Assembly (NCBI GenBank): GCA_947454025.1
Contig: CANGIZ010000001.1
Location: 1 to 64,000, forward strand
Origin: Bacteroidota bacterium
Lineage (GTDB): Bacteria; Bacteroidota; Bacteroidia; Chitinophagales; Chitinophagaceae
DNA: 64,000 bases
Reading direction: 5' to 3'
Part shown: in pieces, positions 30,298 to 41,091 of the stretch
How the letters are laid out: each line of letters starts with the position of its first letter
Numbering within the stretch: position 1 is the first letter of the stretch
Notes under the pieces: generated by a model
Seen by the model: only the letters and a program-made list of their open reading frames with translations
Database searches by the model: none
Told to the model about the DNA's origin: nothing
Position numbers and translations under genes: made by a program

Positions 30298-31377
30298 TTA
30301 GTAAACCCAGCGATCTTGTTCGTAATCGAAAATCTTTTGTCTAATTTTCTCTCCTTCTTCTAATCTTCTTTTTGGATCCTTATATAATGCATTTAACATT
30401 TTGTCGTTAAAGTTGTCGATAGTAGACTTAACAATATAACCATTGAAATATCTACTCTCAAACAATTCTTCCCAAGTAATTCTATTAGAGATGTTTTTTG
30501 GATTGTATACCTCGTATTTTGAAAGTACGGATCTTAATTCTGGATAGTATAACCAAAACAAGGTTTTCTTTGCTACTTTATTATTGTATACCACACTTGC
30601 AACCGGAGCGATACCAATAATTCTGCAGTACATTCTACTCGTTTTATTATCGAAAATAAATTGCTCTTTTAAACGGAAAGTATAAATAGAATCGGGGTTT
30701 GGCGCTAATTTGGTATTGTAAATAACCGAAGTATCATAGACATTTGGGTTATTTGCGTTTTGAACCAATTGCGTGTCTAAGCTACCTTTTAACATTGCAC
30801 TCACTTCTTCCTCCGAAATAGGTTGTGTAAAACGATCGTCACCTCCTTCGGCTGAGAACGGTGTTACCTTAGGCGTACCGTCATCATATTTTTCCTGTAA
30901 TGCTCTTAATAAAATGGCAAAAAAACGTTGGTCACCATTATCATCATATGCTTGATAAATAAAAGGTCGATTTATTTTTTCTCTACCATCAATTTCTTCC
31001 CAAACAAACTCACTATATAATGCATCTTCCTCTCTCAAACTTTGGTAAGGCAAGGGCACTCTTTCTTTAAGGGTTTTTCTTGATTTTGTTTCAGAAGCAA
31101 ATGCATAATTGTTTCTTAAACTCTTTTTTGCTTTTGCATTAAAACCACCTACAATCGTTGTATCCACAATCTTAGTTGCTTTTACTTCGGCATCGGTATT
31201 CACAGTAGCCGGAGCAGGGGCAGCGCTTACTGTTGTAGGTGCAGCTTTTACCACTGTATCCTTTTGCGCAGCAGCTGGAGTTGCTTTTTTCTTGGAACTA
31301 TTGCTAAACTGAGCAGTAGCTATATTCCCAAGGAAAATACCCAACCCTAAGATGGCTAAAAATATATTCTTTTTCAT
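30298..31377 (-). CDS. gldN: Gliding motility / type IX secretion protein GldN
   Basis: Order and sequence (REKINRPFIYQAYDDNGDQRFFAILLRAL). Confidence 0.92.
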   Translation of the reverse strand: MKKNIFLAILGLGIFLGNIATAQFSNSSKKKATPAAAQKDTVVKAAPTTVSAAPAPATVNTDAEVKATKIVDTTIVGGFNAKAKKSLRNNYAFASETKSRKTLKERVPLPYQSLREEDALYSEFVWEEIDGREKINRPFIYQAYDDNGDQRFFAILLRALQEKYDDGTPKVTPFSAEGGDDRFTQPISEEEVSAMLKGSLDTQLVQNANNPNVYDTSVIYNTKLAPNPDSIYTFRLKEQFIFDNKTSRMYCRIIGIAPVASVVYNNKVAKKTLFWLYYPELRSVLSKYEVYNPKNISNRITWEELFESRYFNGYIVKSTIDNFNDKMLNALYKDPKRRLEEGEKIRQKIFDYEQDRWVY

Positions 31378-31380
31378 TTT

Positions 31381-32934
31381 CTATTCTAATATAAAAGTGA
31401 TTGTTTGATCTAACTTTCTGGTTCCTCCACCTGGTTCAGAAACTTTAATGTCTCCAATAATTACAGTCGTACCAGGTTGGCAGTTTCTTAATAAATTTTT
31501 AGCTGCGCCAGAAAAAGCAGGACCATTTACTTCTACTGATTCTGGTTCAGGAAATCCTTTGCCAGTAGCAACTAATATAAAGGATACTACATTAAACTTC
31601 ACGCCATCAAATACAAAGTCTCTCAAGTCGGCAATTACACCCGATTGCACTCTAAACACACTCGCCTGCATATTACCACCCGCTTTACCACCAATGATTG
31701 CAATGGGATCTGGCACACGTTTAACAGGGATATTAATTTTTTGCGTAGTCTTTCCATCACTTACAGTAACCACAGCTTGACCAGTTTGAGTACAGTTAAC
31801 AATGTATTGTCCTGCACCCGCTTTTCTTACTGTAGAACCTGCACCTTCCACTGTTACATTTACTTTTTCGGCACCACCTCCACCAGTAATACTTAATGGA
31901 TTGTCTAAGCCTTTGTAGAACACTCTTGTTTTGTCGGTTGAAACTACCAAGCCCGAAGGTGTACCTACTGTATATTTTACATCTTTCTCCACCACCGCAG
32001 TTTCACCATTCGGTTTTAAGAAAGAGATTCTAACGCGTTTTGTATTTTCCCCTGGTGTACTTCCTGCCACTGTTTTATATACAGCCGATCCGTCGGCAGT
32101 TACTGGCACTACATTTCCATCAATTGAAATGGTTGGCTTTGCTGCACTACTAAATGCACCAACACCAGCAGTAATCACCAATTCCTCTCCACTCATTAAG
32201 TATTGAGAATTACTTGCAGCGAATGCATTAAACTGATCATATATCAATTCTACTTCACCAATTTGTTGATGACAAAATGCTGCAACCTGTGCTTCACAAT
32301 TACGAATGTCATTTTGAAACTTTGTCAAAATAGTAATAGCAGCAATGGTTGGTGTCATGTTAAAATAAGCATAACCCCAATCCTTATTGGCAACTTCATT
32401 ATTACTTGTTGGGATAGATAAATCTAATGACAAATTAGGAATCACTTTTTCTGCAATTTTGGGATCCAAGTCGGCTAAGTCTTGTTTAAACTTTTTTAGT
32501 TTATTATACAAATCCTGGCCTCTTGAAACGCCTCCATTCTTAGCATCTACAAATAATCTTGTTGCAGCTTCTAAATTATCTTCATTAAATTTTTCCTTGC
32601 CGTCTACTATTTTTAAGCCAGATTCCTTTTTTAATTCTGCTTTCAATTCGTTCAACTCCTTAACTAAATCATCGGCTAAAGCGTGCGCTTTTTCGGCTTT
32701 AGGTTGCCAAATAGCTGCTTGCTCTTTTGTTTTTGGATCATTTAATTTATTCGTTAAGGACTTGTATATATCCTCGTTCTTTTTTTCAATGATGCCATTT
32801 GCATTGGTTAAACTTTGGTCAATGGTCTTGAAGGCATTTAAAATTTCGCTTGACACATTCAATGCCAAAAGGGCTGTCAACACTAAATACATAATGTTGA
32901 TCATCTTTTGCCTCGGCTCTTTAGGTAACGCCAT
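31381..32934 (-). CDS. gldM: Gliding motility / type IX secretion motor protein GldM
   Basis: MALPKEPRQKMINIMYLVLTALLALNVSSEILNAF. Confidence 0.95.
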   Translation of the reverse strand: MALPKEPRQKMINIMYLVLTALLALNVSSEILNAFKTIDQSLTNANGIIEKKNEDIYKSLTNKLNDPKTKEQAAIWQPKAEKAHALADDLVKELNELKAELKKESGLKIVDGKEKFNEDNLEAATRLFVDAKNGGVSRGQDLYNKLKKFKQDLADLDPKIAEKVIPNLSLDLSIPTSNNEVANKDWGYAYFNMTPTIAAITILTKFQNDIRNCEAQVAAFCHQQIGEVELIYDQFNAFAASNSQYLMSGEELVITAGVGAFSSAAKPTISIDGNVVPVTADGSAVYKTVAGSTPGENTKRVRISFLKPNGETAVVEKDVKYTVGTPSGLVVSTDKTRVFYKGLDNPLSITGGGGAEKVNVTVEGAGSTVRKAGAGQYIVNCTQTGQAVVTVSDGKTTQKINIPVKRVPDPIAIIGGKAGGNMQASVFRVQSGVIADLRDFVFDGVKFNVVSFILVATGKGFPEPESVEVNGPAFSGAAKNLLRNCQPGTTVIIGDIKVSEPGGGTRKLDQTITFILE

Positions 32935-32974
32935 TTAAGCTGTATTTTATAAAATGAATTAAATTTTGTTCCCC

Positions 32975-33505
32975 TTATTTTCCTTGAATCGCATGAATCA
33001 TGTTTCCGTAAACTTGATTCAATTTTGTAAGGTTGTCAGCCAATGCAGTCAATTGCTCTTTGGTTCTTAAAGCCTCGCTTGTAGAGTTAGACATAGAAGA
33101 AGATAAATCTTTTAAGTTGCCGTAAAAATGATTTAACTCTTCGATGGTTTTACTCATTGCTAAAAATTGATGATTCAAGTTTTTCAAACCTTCGGTTGAA
33201 CTATTAATCAACCCTAAATTGGTAGAAACATCTGAAACAGTTTTTTCTACTCTATTCAAAGCATGCACTAACTCAGTCGTATCAACATCAACTCCAACTG
33301 TTCCGCCGTGATCCACTGGAGGAGGAGGTAAAAATGCATAGATTACAAAAATTAAAGCCTCAGTTAATAAACCAACTACTAATGCATAGTTTGCCCAAGA
33401 CAAGTGAATGATTTTTGCTAATGCACCAATAATTACAATTGCTGCTCCAAAACTGATTACGAAGTTGATAATTACGTTTGTTCTTTCTGAGATTTGTTTT
33501 GCCAT
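32975..33505 (-). CDS. gldL: Gliding motility / type IX secretion motor protein GldL
   Basis: Two-TM protein directly upstream of gldM with GAAIVIIGALAKIIHLSWANYALVVGLLTEALIF. Confidence 0.93.
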   Translation of the reverse strand: MAKQISERTNVIINFVISFGAAIVIIGALAKIIHLSWANYALVVGLLTEALIFVIYAFLPPPPVDHGGTVGVDVDTTELVHALNRVEKTVSDVSTNLGLINSSTEGLKNLNHQFLAMSKTIEELNHFYGNLKDLSSSMSNSTSEALRTKEQLTALADNLTKLNQVYGNMIHAIQGK

Positions 33506-33536
33506 TTGGTAAAATTATAAATTTAAAAAGTTGTGA

Positions 33537-34826
33537 TTAATATGTTGAACGAGGTGCCATTGAAAGTACGCATCTAAAACCAATATATGATTTAGCTGTG
33601 TCTTGGTATTCATATGTACGAGTACTCACTTGACAATTGTATGCAATGTCTTTCCAAGAACCACCTCTTAATACTTTACGCTTCATTAATAGCGGGTCAT
33701 TTTCTTTGGCATTGTATTGAACATCGGGACTAAAGTCGCCGGTGAAGTTTTCACTTCCTTCGTAATATACTGAACTTGTCCACTCAGCTACATTACCTGC
33801 CATGTCATATAATTTAAACCCGTTCTCGTTAAAGCTTTTTACTTTGGTAGTATAAATATTATCTGCCTTACTATCTCCACCAAAATAATCTCCTCTACCT
33901 GGTTTAAAGTTGGCCATCAAACGACCTTCTTTAGTACGTGTATAAGGTGATCCCCAAGGATACATTGCGTTTATTTTTGAGTTTCCTCTCGCAGCATATT
34001 CCCATTCAGCCTCCGTTGGCAAGCGATAAATACCATCAATTTTTTGATCTTTTTTACCTGGCTTTCCTTGGTAGTAGTCACTGTTATTTGTTCTCCAATA
34101 ACAGAAAGCAGTTGCTTGTTTCCATGTAACGCCTACCACCGGATATTCATTGTATGAAGCATGCGTAAAATACAATCTAGTTAATGGCTCATTGTAAGAA
34201 TAAGAGAAATCACGCATCCAAACTAAAGTGTCTGGATAAACAGATTGAGTTTGTGTAACCAAAAAATTGCTTAAGGGTTGCTCCAATCCTTTGGATGCTC
34301 TTGCCGCAGCTTTTAAATCCACGAATGAATAACGATACACCAACTTGGTTGGGTCGATATCTATTTTTCCTTGAATGCGATTGTCAGGAGACAACAACAA
34401 TTCATTTAATTTTTCTAAAACAGCCTTGCTTTTAAAGTTGATTTTAGCCGCTTTATTCCAATCCACATTTAAAGTGTCCTCACCAGCATTAATGCCTCCG
34501 CCATATAAGGCTAAATATTTTAAAGAATCTGCAACGTAGTTTACAAATTTACGGTATTGATCGTTGGTGATTTCAGTTCGGTCCATCCAAAAACTCTGAA
34601 TAGAAACTAACTTTTTACGATTCATTAAGGACATGTCAACTTGCTCATCGCTGGCGCCCATGTAGAACGAACCACTTGGCACATTTACCATTTGCGCATC
34701 TTGTCTGAATCTTGGAGGTTTTGAACCTTTATTGGACTCAAATGCAAAAAACAATAAGGAACTCAAAAGCACCCCAACCAACATCAAAGGGAACTTAAAA
34801 TAGGCCATTTTCAAATTTTTCACCAT
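33537..34826 (-). CDS. gldK: Gliding motility lipoprotein-like GldK (SUMF1/FGE fold)
   Basis: FGE-sulfatase motifs VGVTWKQATAFCYWR, RLPTEAEWEYAARG, LRGGSW; upstream of gldL. Confidence 0.92.
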   Translation of the reverse strand: MVKNLKMAYFKFPLMLVGVLLSSLLFFAFESNKGSKPPRFRQDAQMVNVPSGSFYMGASDEQVDMSLMNRKKLVSIQSFWMDRTEITNDQYRKFVNYVADSLKYLALYGGGINAGEDTLNVDWNKAAKINFKSKAVLEKLNELLLSPDNRIQGKIDIDPTKLVYRYSFVDLKAAARASKGLEQPLSNFLVTQTQSVYPDTLVWMRDFSYSYNEPLTRLYFTHASYNEYPVVGVTWKQATAFCYWRTNNSDYYQGKPGKKDQKIDGIYRLPTEAEWEYAARGNSKINAMYPWGSPYTRTKEGRLMANFKPGRGDYFGGDSKADNIYTTKVKSFNENGFKLYDMAGNVAEWTSSVYYEGSENFTGDFSPDVQYNAKENDPLLMKRKVLRGGSWKDIAYNCQVSTRTYEYQDTAKSYIGFRCVLSMAPRSTY

Positions 34827-34928
34827 ATCTATTTTTTATATGCGTTCTAGGTCTAACATAGAACGTAATATTTTGATTTTAATTACTTTAGGGTCAATAT
34901 TTATTTGTGCAAATTAATACTTTAAGTG

Positions 34929-36962
34929 TTAGATTAATGCTAAATAATCGTCTAGGTTCGAAACAGGAGCTGAACAGGTCCCATTTTTACATATATAGTA
35001 TTGATTTTCAAGTGATTCTCTTCCTTTTGTAAGTGCTAAAATAGGGTTTGTTTTGCTTAAAAACAGGGTCATTTTAAAAGGCAAAAAGGGCTTATTCACC
35101 TGACTTATCGCATTTGGGGCAGTTGGGCCTATTCCAACCAATTCCGTGAATCCCTCGGACATGAGGCAGAAACACTGTGCCCAAACGCTAAATGAGGAAG
35201 GATATTGAAGGATCATTTTGCGCATGGAATGAATCATAGCATGCGCTTGATTTGCCCATGTTGCCAGATCAAACTGAACAGAGAGGTACAATAAATTGTA
35301 ACACATTAACGAATTACCACTTGGTTGAGCTCCATCATAGTTTTCTTTTTTTCTGACAATCACATCCTTTTGATATGCTGCGGTATAATAAAAGAAAACT
35401 TTTTCCTCATCCATAAAATGAGTTTGCACATATTCGGTCCACTGCTTTGCTTTTAAAAGATATTCGGCATTACCTGTAATTTCCTGTAATAAAATATAAG
35501 CTTGAATTAAACTTGCATAGTCGTCTAAAAATGCAGCTGTTTTATTTTGGCCTTTTGTGTTGGTGTGGTAAAAATAAGAGCCGGCCACATTGAGCATATT
35601 TTTCTCAATCCATTCCATTGCTTGAATAGCTTGCTGCTTAAGGCTTTCATCCCCTATTGCTGAATAAGATTTGCACAATGCCGTCACGGTTAAATTATTC
35701 CAAGACAAAATAATTTTATAATCTAATGCTGGTTTAATTCTTTTTTCACGCGCAGCTAAAAGTTTATTTTTTATTGCTTCAAATTCAGGGACAACACTTA
35801 ACGCATATTCCTGCGTAGTCCATAAAATATTAGTATGTTCCCAATTTCCGTTTTCTTTAATTTGATAGTAATCACAGAATTCAGCAAATAAATTTTCAGG
35901 TACGAATTGTTTTAATTCATCAAAAGACCAAGTATAATATTTACCCTCCACCCCTTCACTATCCGCATCCAATGCTGCATAAAAAGCACCATGTCCATTG
36001 GATAATGCTCTTTGCAAAAATCCGAAGGTTTGCAATATCACAGCTTTATAATCTTCCTTTTGTGTAATTTGATAAGCCTCAGATAAAACACTTATTAGCA
36101 ATGCATTGTCGTAAAGCATTTTTTCAAAATGTGGGGCCTGCCAATGTCCGTCGGTACTATACCTAGCAAAACCTCCTCCCAAATGATCATATATGCCCCC
36201 CTGAATCATTTTATCCAAAGACAATACTGCTTGGTTTAAATACATGGGATCCTTGAATAAATAATAATGCCTTAGCAACATTTGTATGGCAAAGGTTTGT
36301 GGAAATTTTGGAGCTTTTCCAAAACCACCCCATTCTGTGTCGGCCCCTTGCATAATACGTTGTCCAATAAGATCAATCTCTTCGGTTGTAGCTAATGGCG
36401 TAGTTTCAGCAACACTATTGTGAGCGGCCACTTGTTTAATATTCGTTTGAACAATATGGTTGGTTAATTGATTCGCTTGTTCAATTAATTTATCCTTATT
36501 GTTTTCAAAAGCTTCTTTGACTCCTTTTAATACATCCATCCAGGAAGCTCTATTTTGCATTGCTATTGGAGGGAAATAAGTGCCCCCATAAAAAGGTTTT
36601 CCGTCAGGTAATAAAAAAATATTTAAAGGCCAGCCGCCAGAGCCGGTCATTGCCTGCAAAGCATCCATGTAAATATGATCCACATCGGGACGTTCTTCCC
36701 TATCCACCTTCACATTAATAAAATGCGCATTCATGTATTCTGCAACTGTTTCCGATTCAAAACTTTCTCGTTCCATTACATGACACCAATGGCAGGCAGC
36801 ATATCCTATACTTAATAAAATGGGTTTGTTTTGCGTTTGTGCAAGCGTAAAAATAGAATCAGACCAAGGCATCCATGCCACTGGGTTGTGCGCATGCTGC
36901 AATAAGTAAGGACTTGTTTCCTGAATAAGTTGATTGGTAAAATTGGGTGCTGATGCATTCAT
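34929..36962 (-). CDS. Thioredoxin-domain DUF255 protein (YyaL/SSP411-like)
   Basis: [19 protein letters not shown] and (alpha/alpha)6-barrel-like C-terminus. Confidence 0.92.
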   Translation of the reverse strand: MNASAPNFTNQLIQETSPYLLQHAHNPVAWMPWSDSIFTLAQTQNKPILLSIGYAACHWCHVMERESFESETVAEYMNAHFINVKVDREERPDVDHIYMDALQAMTGSGGWPLNIFLLPDGKPFYGGTYFPPIAMQNRASWMDVLKGVKEAFENNKDKLIEQANQLTNHIVQTNIKQVAAHNSVAETTPLATTEEIDLIGQRIMQGADTEWGGFGKAPKFPQTFAIQMLLRHYYLFKDPMYLNQAVLSLDKMIQGGIYDHLGGGFARYSTDGHWQAPHFEKMLYDNALLISVLSEAYQITQKEDYKAVILQTFGFLQRALSNGHGAFYAALDADSEGVEGKYYTWSFDELKQFVPENLFAEFCDYYQIKENGNWEHTNILWTTQEYALSVVPEFEAIKNKLLAAREKRIKPALDYKIILSWNNLTVTALCKSYSAIGDESLKQQAIQAMEWIEKNMLNVAGSYFYHTNTKGQNKTAAFLDDYASLIQAYILLQEITGNAEYLLKAKQWTEYVQTHFMDEEKVFFYYTAAYQKDVIVRKKENYDGAQPSGNSLMCYNLLYLSVQFDLATWANQAHAMIHSMRKMILQYPSSFSVWAQCFCLMSEGFTELVGIGPTAPNAISQVNKPFLPFKMTLFLSKTNPILALTKGRESLENQYYICKNGTCSAPVSNLDDYLALI

Positions 36963-36973
36963 AAGAATGCAAT

Positions 36974-37810
36974 TTATTTCTTTTTACTTAACTGGCTTAA
37001 GTATAAATCTAAACCAGCAATCATACTAGGTGTTTGCGGACTTGGCACTTTTATATGCAAATTAAGTCCCGCGTCTTCCACCGCCTTGCAGGTATTAGAG
37101 CCAAAAGCACAAATGGCTGTTCCATTTTGAGTGAAATCCGGTTTGTTTTCATACAAACTCTTTAAGCCACTTGGAGTAAACAAACAAATCACGTCAAAAT
37201 AGTGATCTGAAAAAACAGATTTTAAATCGCTACTCACTGAACGATACATATAAGCTAAATCAAAATGACAACTATGGTCTTTTAGCCAATTTACAATTTC
37301 ATTATCCTGTTGATTCTCACTACAAACATATAAAAATCGTTCATTTCCTTTATGCTTGTTCAATACATCGAATAATTTTTTATTACTGCCATCAGCACCA
37401 AAGAAAACTTTACGCTTTCGGTACATAATAAACTTTTGTAAATAAAGTGCTACTGATTCAGTGATGCAAAAATATTTTGTCTCTTGACTAATATTTACTT
37501 TCAATTCATCGCAGGTTCTGAAGAAATGGTCAATTGCATTTTTGCTTGTGAAAATAACAGCGGAATAGGAAGCGATTTCGATTTTGGTTTTTCTAAATTC
37601 TTTTGCAGGGATTGAAACCAATTGAATTAATGGATGAAAATGAAGATCCACTTTGTACTTTTTCTCCAATTCAAAGTAGGGCGACTTTTCGCTTTCTGGA
37701 CGCGCTTGTGAAATAAGAATTTTTTTAATGGTCTTGGTCGTAGTCGTCTTTTTTTCTACACTCATTTCTTTTGCCATTTTAAACATTTCTTCTTTAATAA
37801 GTTCCTCCAA
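36974..37810 (-). CDS. hemD: Uroporphyrinogen-III synthase family protein
   Basis: HemD-like fold pattern [14 protein letters not shown]...[11 protein letters not shown]...[18 protein letters not shown]; start may be one of several internal Met. Confidence 0.75.
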   Translation of the reverse strand: MEELIKEEMFKMAKEMSVEKKTTTTKTIKKILISQARPESEKSPYFELEKKYKVDLHFHPLIQLVSIPAKEFRKTKIEIASYSAVIFTSKNAIDHFFRTCDELKVNISQETKYFCITESVALYLQKFIMYRKRKVFFGADGSNKKLFDVLNKHKGNERFLYVCSENQQDNEIVNWLKDHSCHFDLAYMYRSVSSDLKSVFSDHYFDVICLFTPSGLKSLYENKPDFTQNGTAICAFGSNTCKAVEDAGLNLHIKVPSPQTPSMIAGLDLYLSQLSKKK

Positions 37811-38810
37811 AATACTGTACTACAAATTTATATAGAATCAATATGGGTAGTATTTCGAAAGCACAAAGGTAAAGAAAAAAATGAAAGGAAGATATATGTA
37901 ATTTGTTCCTAACAGATGTTAATGAAAATAAGTATCTGTATAAGAATAATAACACCGTCAAAATGGCCGAACCCCCTATTGCTATTGGATATAAAGCTGG
38001 TTTTGCAAAGGCCATCATTAAGATAAATGGAAGCAATAATATGCCTAAAACCTTGTTTATCATAAACACAACAAACACATATGTGTTAATTAGTTCATGG
38101 GCGTTAAAGATATAGCCCACTAAAGTTAAACAAATGAATTTACCGAGGTACAAAACGGCGAAAAATATACTTACATATAAGTAGGCCTGCCAAAATGAAA
38201 TGGGCAATAAATGCCTATTAAAAATAAGCATTGTGGCCATTAACGAAAAGCTTAATACAAAACTGATATTCAAAATAAAAGAGGCAAAACTGTTCTGTAA
38301 TAACTGCTCTCTGTTTTGCAACATTCTTAACGAAGACTGACTAAATTGACTAAATAATTTAGGGAAATACTGAGGATAAATAATATTAATTAAACCATAA
38401 AATAATAATAAACCAATCACTAAATAAAACAAGATGTCTTTATCTGGCAGGGAGAATCTTTGTTCGATTTTGTAAATCACATTGCTCCCCTTTGCTTGTA
38501 TTGGATTTTCATAATATAGTTTAAAAGCATTTTGCTTTTGACTATAATAGTTTTTGTAATCGGCAAAGATGTTGAAATTGGAGTCTGCTATATTCGTATG
38601 TAAAGATTGAATAAACCAAGCGTCGGCTTTTTGATACGTTTTAGGCAATACAGGAATATATTGAATCCATAGCGTGTCTTTTTTTGCCAGAGAATCCACT
38701 GCAAATTTTGCAGTATCGGTATGCGCCAGCAAAGTATCCCTTTGCCCAAAAGCTATTTGAGATATAAAAAGGACCGTTGCTAATAATACGCTTTTAAATA
38801 GAGACATCAT
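37794..38810 (-). CDS. DUF4271 membrane protein
   Basis: Signal peptide plus multi-TM C-terminal domain next to hemD. Confidence 0.75.
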   Translation of the reverse strand: MMSLFKSVLLATVLFISQIAFGQRDTLLAHTDTAKFAVDSLAKKDTLWIQYIPVLPKTYQKADAWFIQSLHTNIADSNFNIFADYKNYYSQKQNAFKLYYENPIQAKGSNVIYKIEQRFSLPDKDILFYLVIGLLLFYGLINIIYPQYFPKLFSQFSQSSLRMLQNREQLLQNSFASFILNISFVLSFSLMATMLIFNRHLLPISFWQAYLYVSIFFAVLYLGKFICLTLVGYIFNAHELINTYVFVVFMINKVLGILLLPFILMMAFAKPALYPIAIGGSAILTVLLFLYRYLFSLTSVRNKLHISSFHFFLYLCAFEILPILILYKFVVQYFGGTY

Positions 38811-38879
38811 CAACGCAAAAATAAGTATACTCGTGCAGAATTAGTAACTAATAGTTAGCTTTGTTCTCTAATCACGATT

Positions 38880-40004
38880 ATGTCAGGCATCTACATTCAT
38901 ATCCCATTTTGTAAAAAAGCATGCCATTATTGTAATTTCCATTTTTCAACACAAATCCAACATATTGACCAATTTGTGGAGACCCTTATAAAGGAAATTG
39001 CTATTCAAAAAGACTATTTAACCAGCCCCGTTGAAACCCTGTATTTTGGAGGAGGCACCCCTTCCTTGTTGAACGAAGCACAATTGGAAAAAATTATAAA
39101 CGCTATCGGTGCACATTTCTCAATGGCTAATGATATAGAGTTCACTTTGGAAGCCAACCCCGATGATATTAACTTATCTAAAACAAAGGCTTGGAAAAAT
39201 ATAGGTATTAATCGACTCAGCATTGGTATACAAAGTTTTCAGCAAAATGCACTTACTTGGATGAACCGTGCGCATACCACTCAACAATCACATGAAGCGA
39301 TTGAACATGCAAAAGCAGTTGGGATTTATAATATCAGCACCGACCTCATTTATGGTACTCCTCATTTATCGGACCAAGACCTTATTAAGGATATAGCCAT
39401 TTTAAATGAATACGAGATTCCACATATTTCCTGCTATGCATTAACGGTGGAAGAAAAAACAGCATTGCACAGTTTAATACAAAAGCAAAAAATGGAAGAC
39501 GTGGATCCCGAAAAACAAGCAAGGCATTTTGAAATAGTTGTAAATGGATTGAATCAAAAAGGACTAGAACATTATGAGATCTCCAATTTTGCTAAACCTG
39601 GTTACCGAAGCAAACATAATAGCAACTATTGGAAAGGCATACCCTACCTAGGTTTAGGACCATCGGCACATTCCTTTAATACACATACCCGACAATGGAA
39701 TATTGCCAATAATCAGTTGTATATGCAGTCTATTAACGAAAGTAAACTGCCTTTTGAAATTGAAAGTTTGGATACCGCATCGCAATACAATGAATATATG
39801 ATGATTCGATTGCGCTTATTGGAAGGATTTGAAATGCAACAAATTCAAGATAGCTTCGGAGAAGCTTATGCACAGCACACTAAAAATATTTTGCAAGATC
39901 ATTTAGCAAGTGGAAAAATAATAGCAACTCATAATGGATATGCAATTGCAAAACACGCAAGATTTTTAGCCGACGGTATTGCGAGTGATTTTTTTATGAT
40001 ATAG
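38880..40004 (+). CDS. hemW: Radical SAM HemW (coproporphyrinogen III oxidase-like)
   Basis: IYIHIPFCKKACHYCNFHFS; LYFGGGTPSLL. Confidence 0.94.
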   Translation: MSGIYIHIPFCKKACHYCNFHFSTQIQHIDQFVETLIKEIAIQKDYLTSPVETLYFGGGTPSLLNEAQLEKIINAIGAHFSMANDIEFTLEANPDDINLSKTKAWKNIGINRLSIGIQSFQQNALTWMNRAHTTQQSHEAIEHAKAVGIYNISTDLIYGTPHLSDQDLIKDIAILNEYEIPHISCYALTVEEKTALHSLIQKQKMEDVDPEKQARHFEIVVNGLNQKGLEHYEISNFAKPGYRSKHNSNYWKGIPYLGLGPSAHSFNTHTRQWNIANNQLYMQSINESKLPFEIESLDTASQYNEYMMIRLRLLEGFEMQQIQDSFGEAYAQHTKNILQDHLASGKIIATHNGYAIAKHARFLADGIASDFFMI

Positions 40005-41018
40005 CTAAATCAATATTTTTTCTATTTGCTTAAAAGCAGTGGTAGGGTCAGCGCCTTCCCAGAGTATTTTATAAATAGCCGAAATGATAGGCAATTCAAC
40101 ATTCAAGTGTAGGTTAATGGAAGTAATGCACTTACTCGCATTATACCCTTCGGCAACCATATTCATTTCTAATTCAGCAGCACGCACCGAATAGCCTTTG
40201 CCAATCATATTTCCAAAAGTTCGGTTACGGCTATGTAAAGAATAACATGTAACCAATAAGTCGCCTAAATAAACAGATGCACTGTAATTTATTGTGTCGC
40301 AATTATTGCCGCTTTTTTCCATGATTGCTTTTAAAAGCCTTTTCATTTCATTCGCTGCATTGGCAATGTAAACACTCAAAAAATTATCGCCATATTCAAG
40401 ACCATGAGCGATGCCAGCGCCTAAAGCGTAAATATTTTTTGCAACACCTGCATACTGAACTCCAATTACATCGGTGTTTACAATGGTATTAATATATTCT
40501 GTACTAAAATAATGCGCAATTTGTTTTGTTGCTTCCTCATCCACTCCCGAGAATGTCAAATAGGACAATTGTTCGGCAGCCACTTCCTCGGCATGACTTG
40601 GACCCAATAAAGTAAAATATTGACCAAGTGGCAATGCAAACTCCTGCTGTAAATAATCATTTAATAAAATATTCAATTTAGGCAATACGCCTTTCACAGC
40701 CGAAATCACTTGCTTGCCTTTAAATGCATCCGGAGCGAGTCCTGTTAAAGAGGAAATAATATGAATAGAAGGCACTGCAATCACAATAATATCCGCTCCC
40801 TCCACTACGTTTACTACATTGTCGGAGAATTCGATTTTTGATACATCAAAATAGGCGTTTCTTAGGTAGTGCGGATTGTGATGGCGCTTTTGAAAATACT
40901 CAATATTGCTAGCTTGCCTTACCCACCAATGAATAGCATGCCCATTGTCGGTAACAATCTTAGCAATTGCAGTTGCCCAACTTCCACTACCAATGATGCC
41001 TATACGCTTTGTATTCAT
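40005..41018 (-). CDS. gpsA: Glycerol-3-phosphate dehydrogenase (NAD(P)+)
   Basis: RIGIIGSGSWATAIAKI; AGVAKNIYALGAGI; start corrected to MNTKRIG because the upstream extension lies over promoter/terminator sequence. Confidence 0.95.
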   Translation of the reverse strand: MNTKRIGIIGSGSWATAIAKIVTDNGHAIHWWVRQASNIEYFQKRHHNPHYLRNAYFDVSKIEFSDNVVNVVEGADIIVIAVPSIHIISSLTGLAPDAFKGKQVISAVKGVLPKLNILLNDYLQQEFALPLGQYFTLLGPSHAEEVAAEQLSYLTFSGVDEEATKQIAHYFSTEYINTIVNTDVIGVQYAGVAKNIYALGAGIAHGLEYGDNFLSVYIANAANEMKRLLKAIMEKSGNNCDTINYSASVYLGDLLVTCYSLHSRNRTFGNMIGKGYSVRAAELEMNMVAEGYNASKCITSINLHLNVELPIISAIYKILWEGADPTTAFKQIEKILI

Positions 41019-41041
41019 AGAGCAAAGATACGAAAACATAA

Positions 41042-41076
41042 AAAAAGGGGAACATTTATTCAATGTTCCCCTTTTT
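41042..41076 (-). terminator. Intrinsic terminator of efflux operon
   Basis: Perfect 15-bp stem AAAAAGGGGAACATT / AATGTTCCCCTTTTT with 5-nt loop. Confidence 0.85.
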
Positions 41077-41091
41077 GAGCCTTAAAAAGCT

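Noticed and set aside
32387-32938. + strand 183 aa ORF
   Set aside because: Antisense to gldM; hydrophobic/Ser-rich pattern typical of antisense frames.
34929-36962. Possible thiol-disulfide effector or toxin
   Set aside because: Matches the widespread housekeeping DUF255/YyaL family with ACHWCHVM motif.
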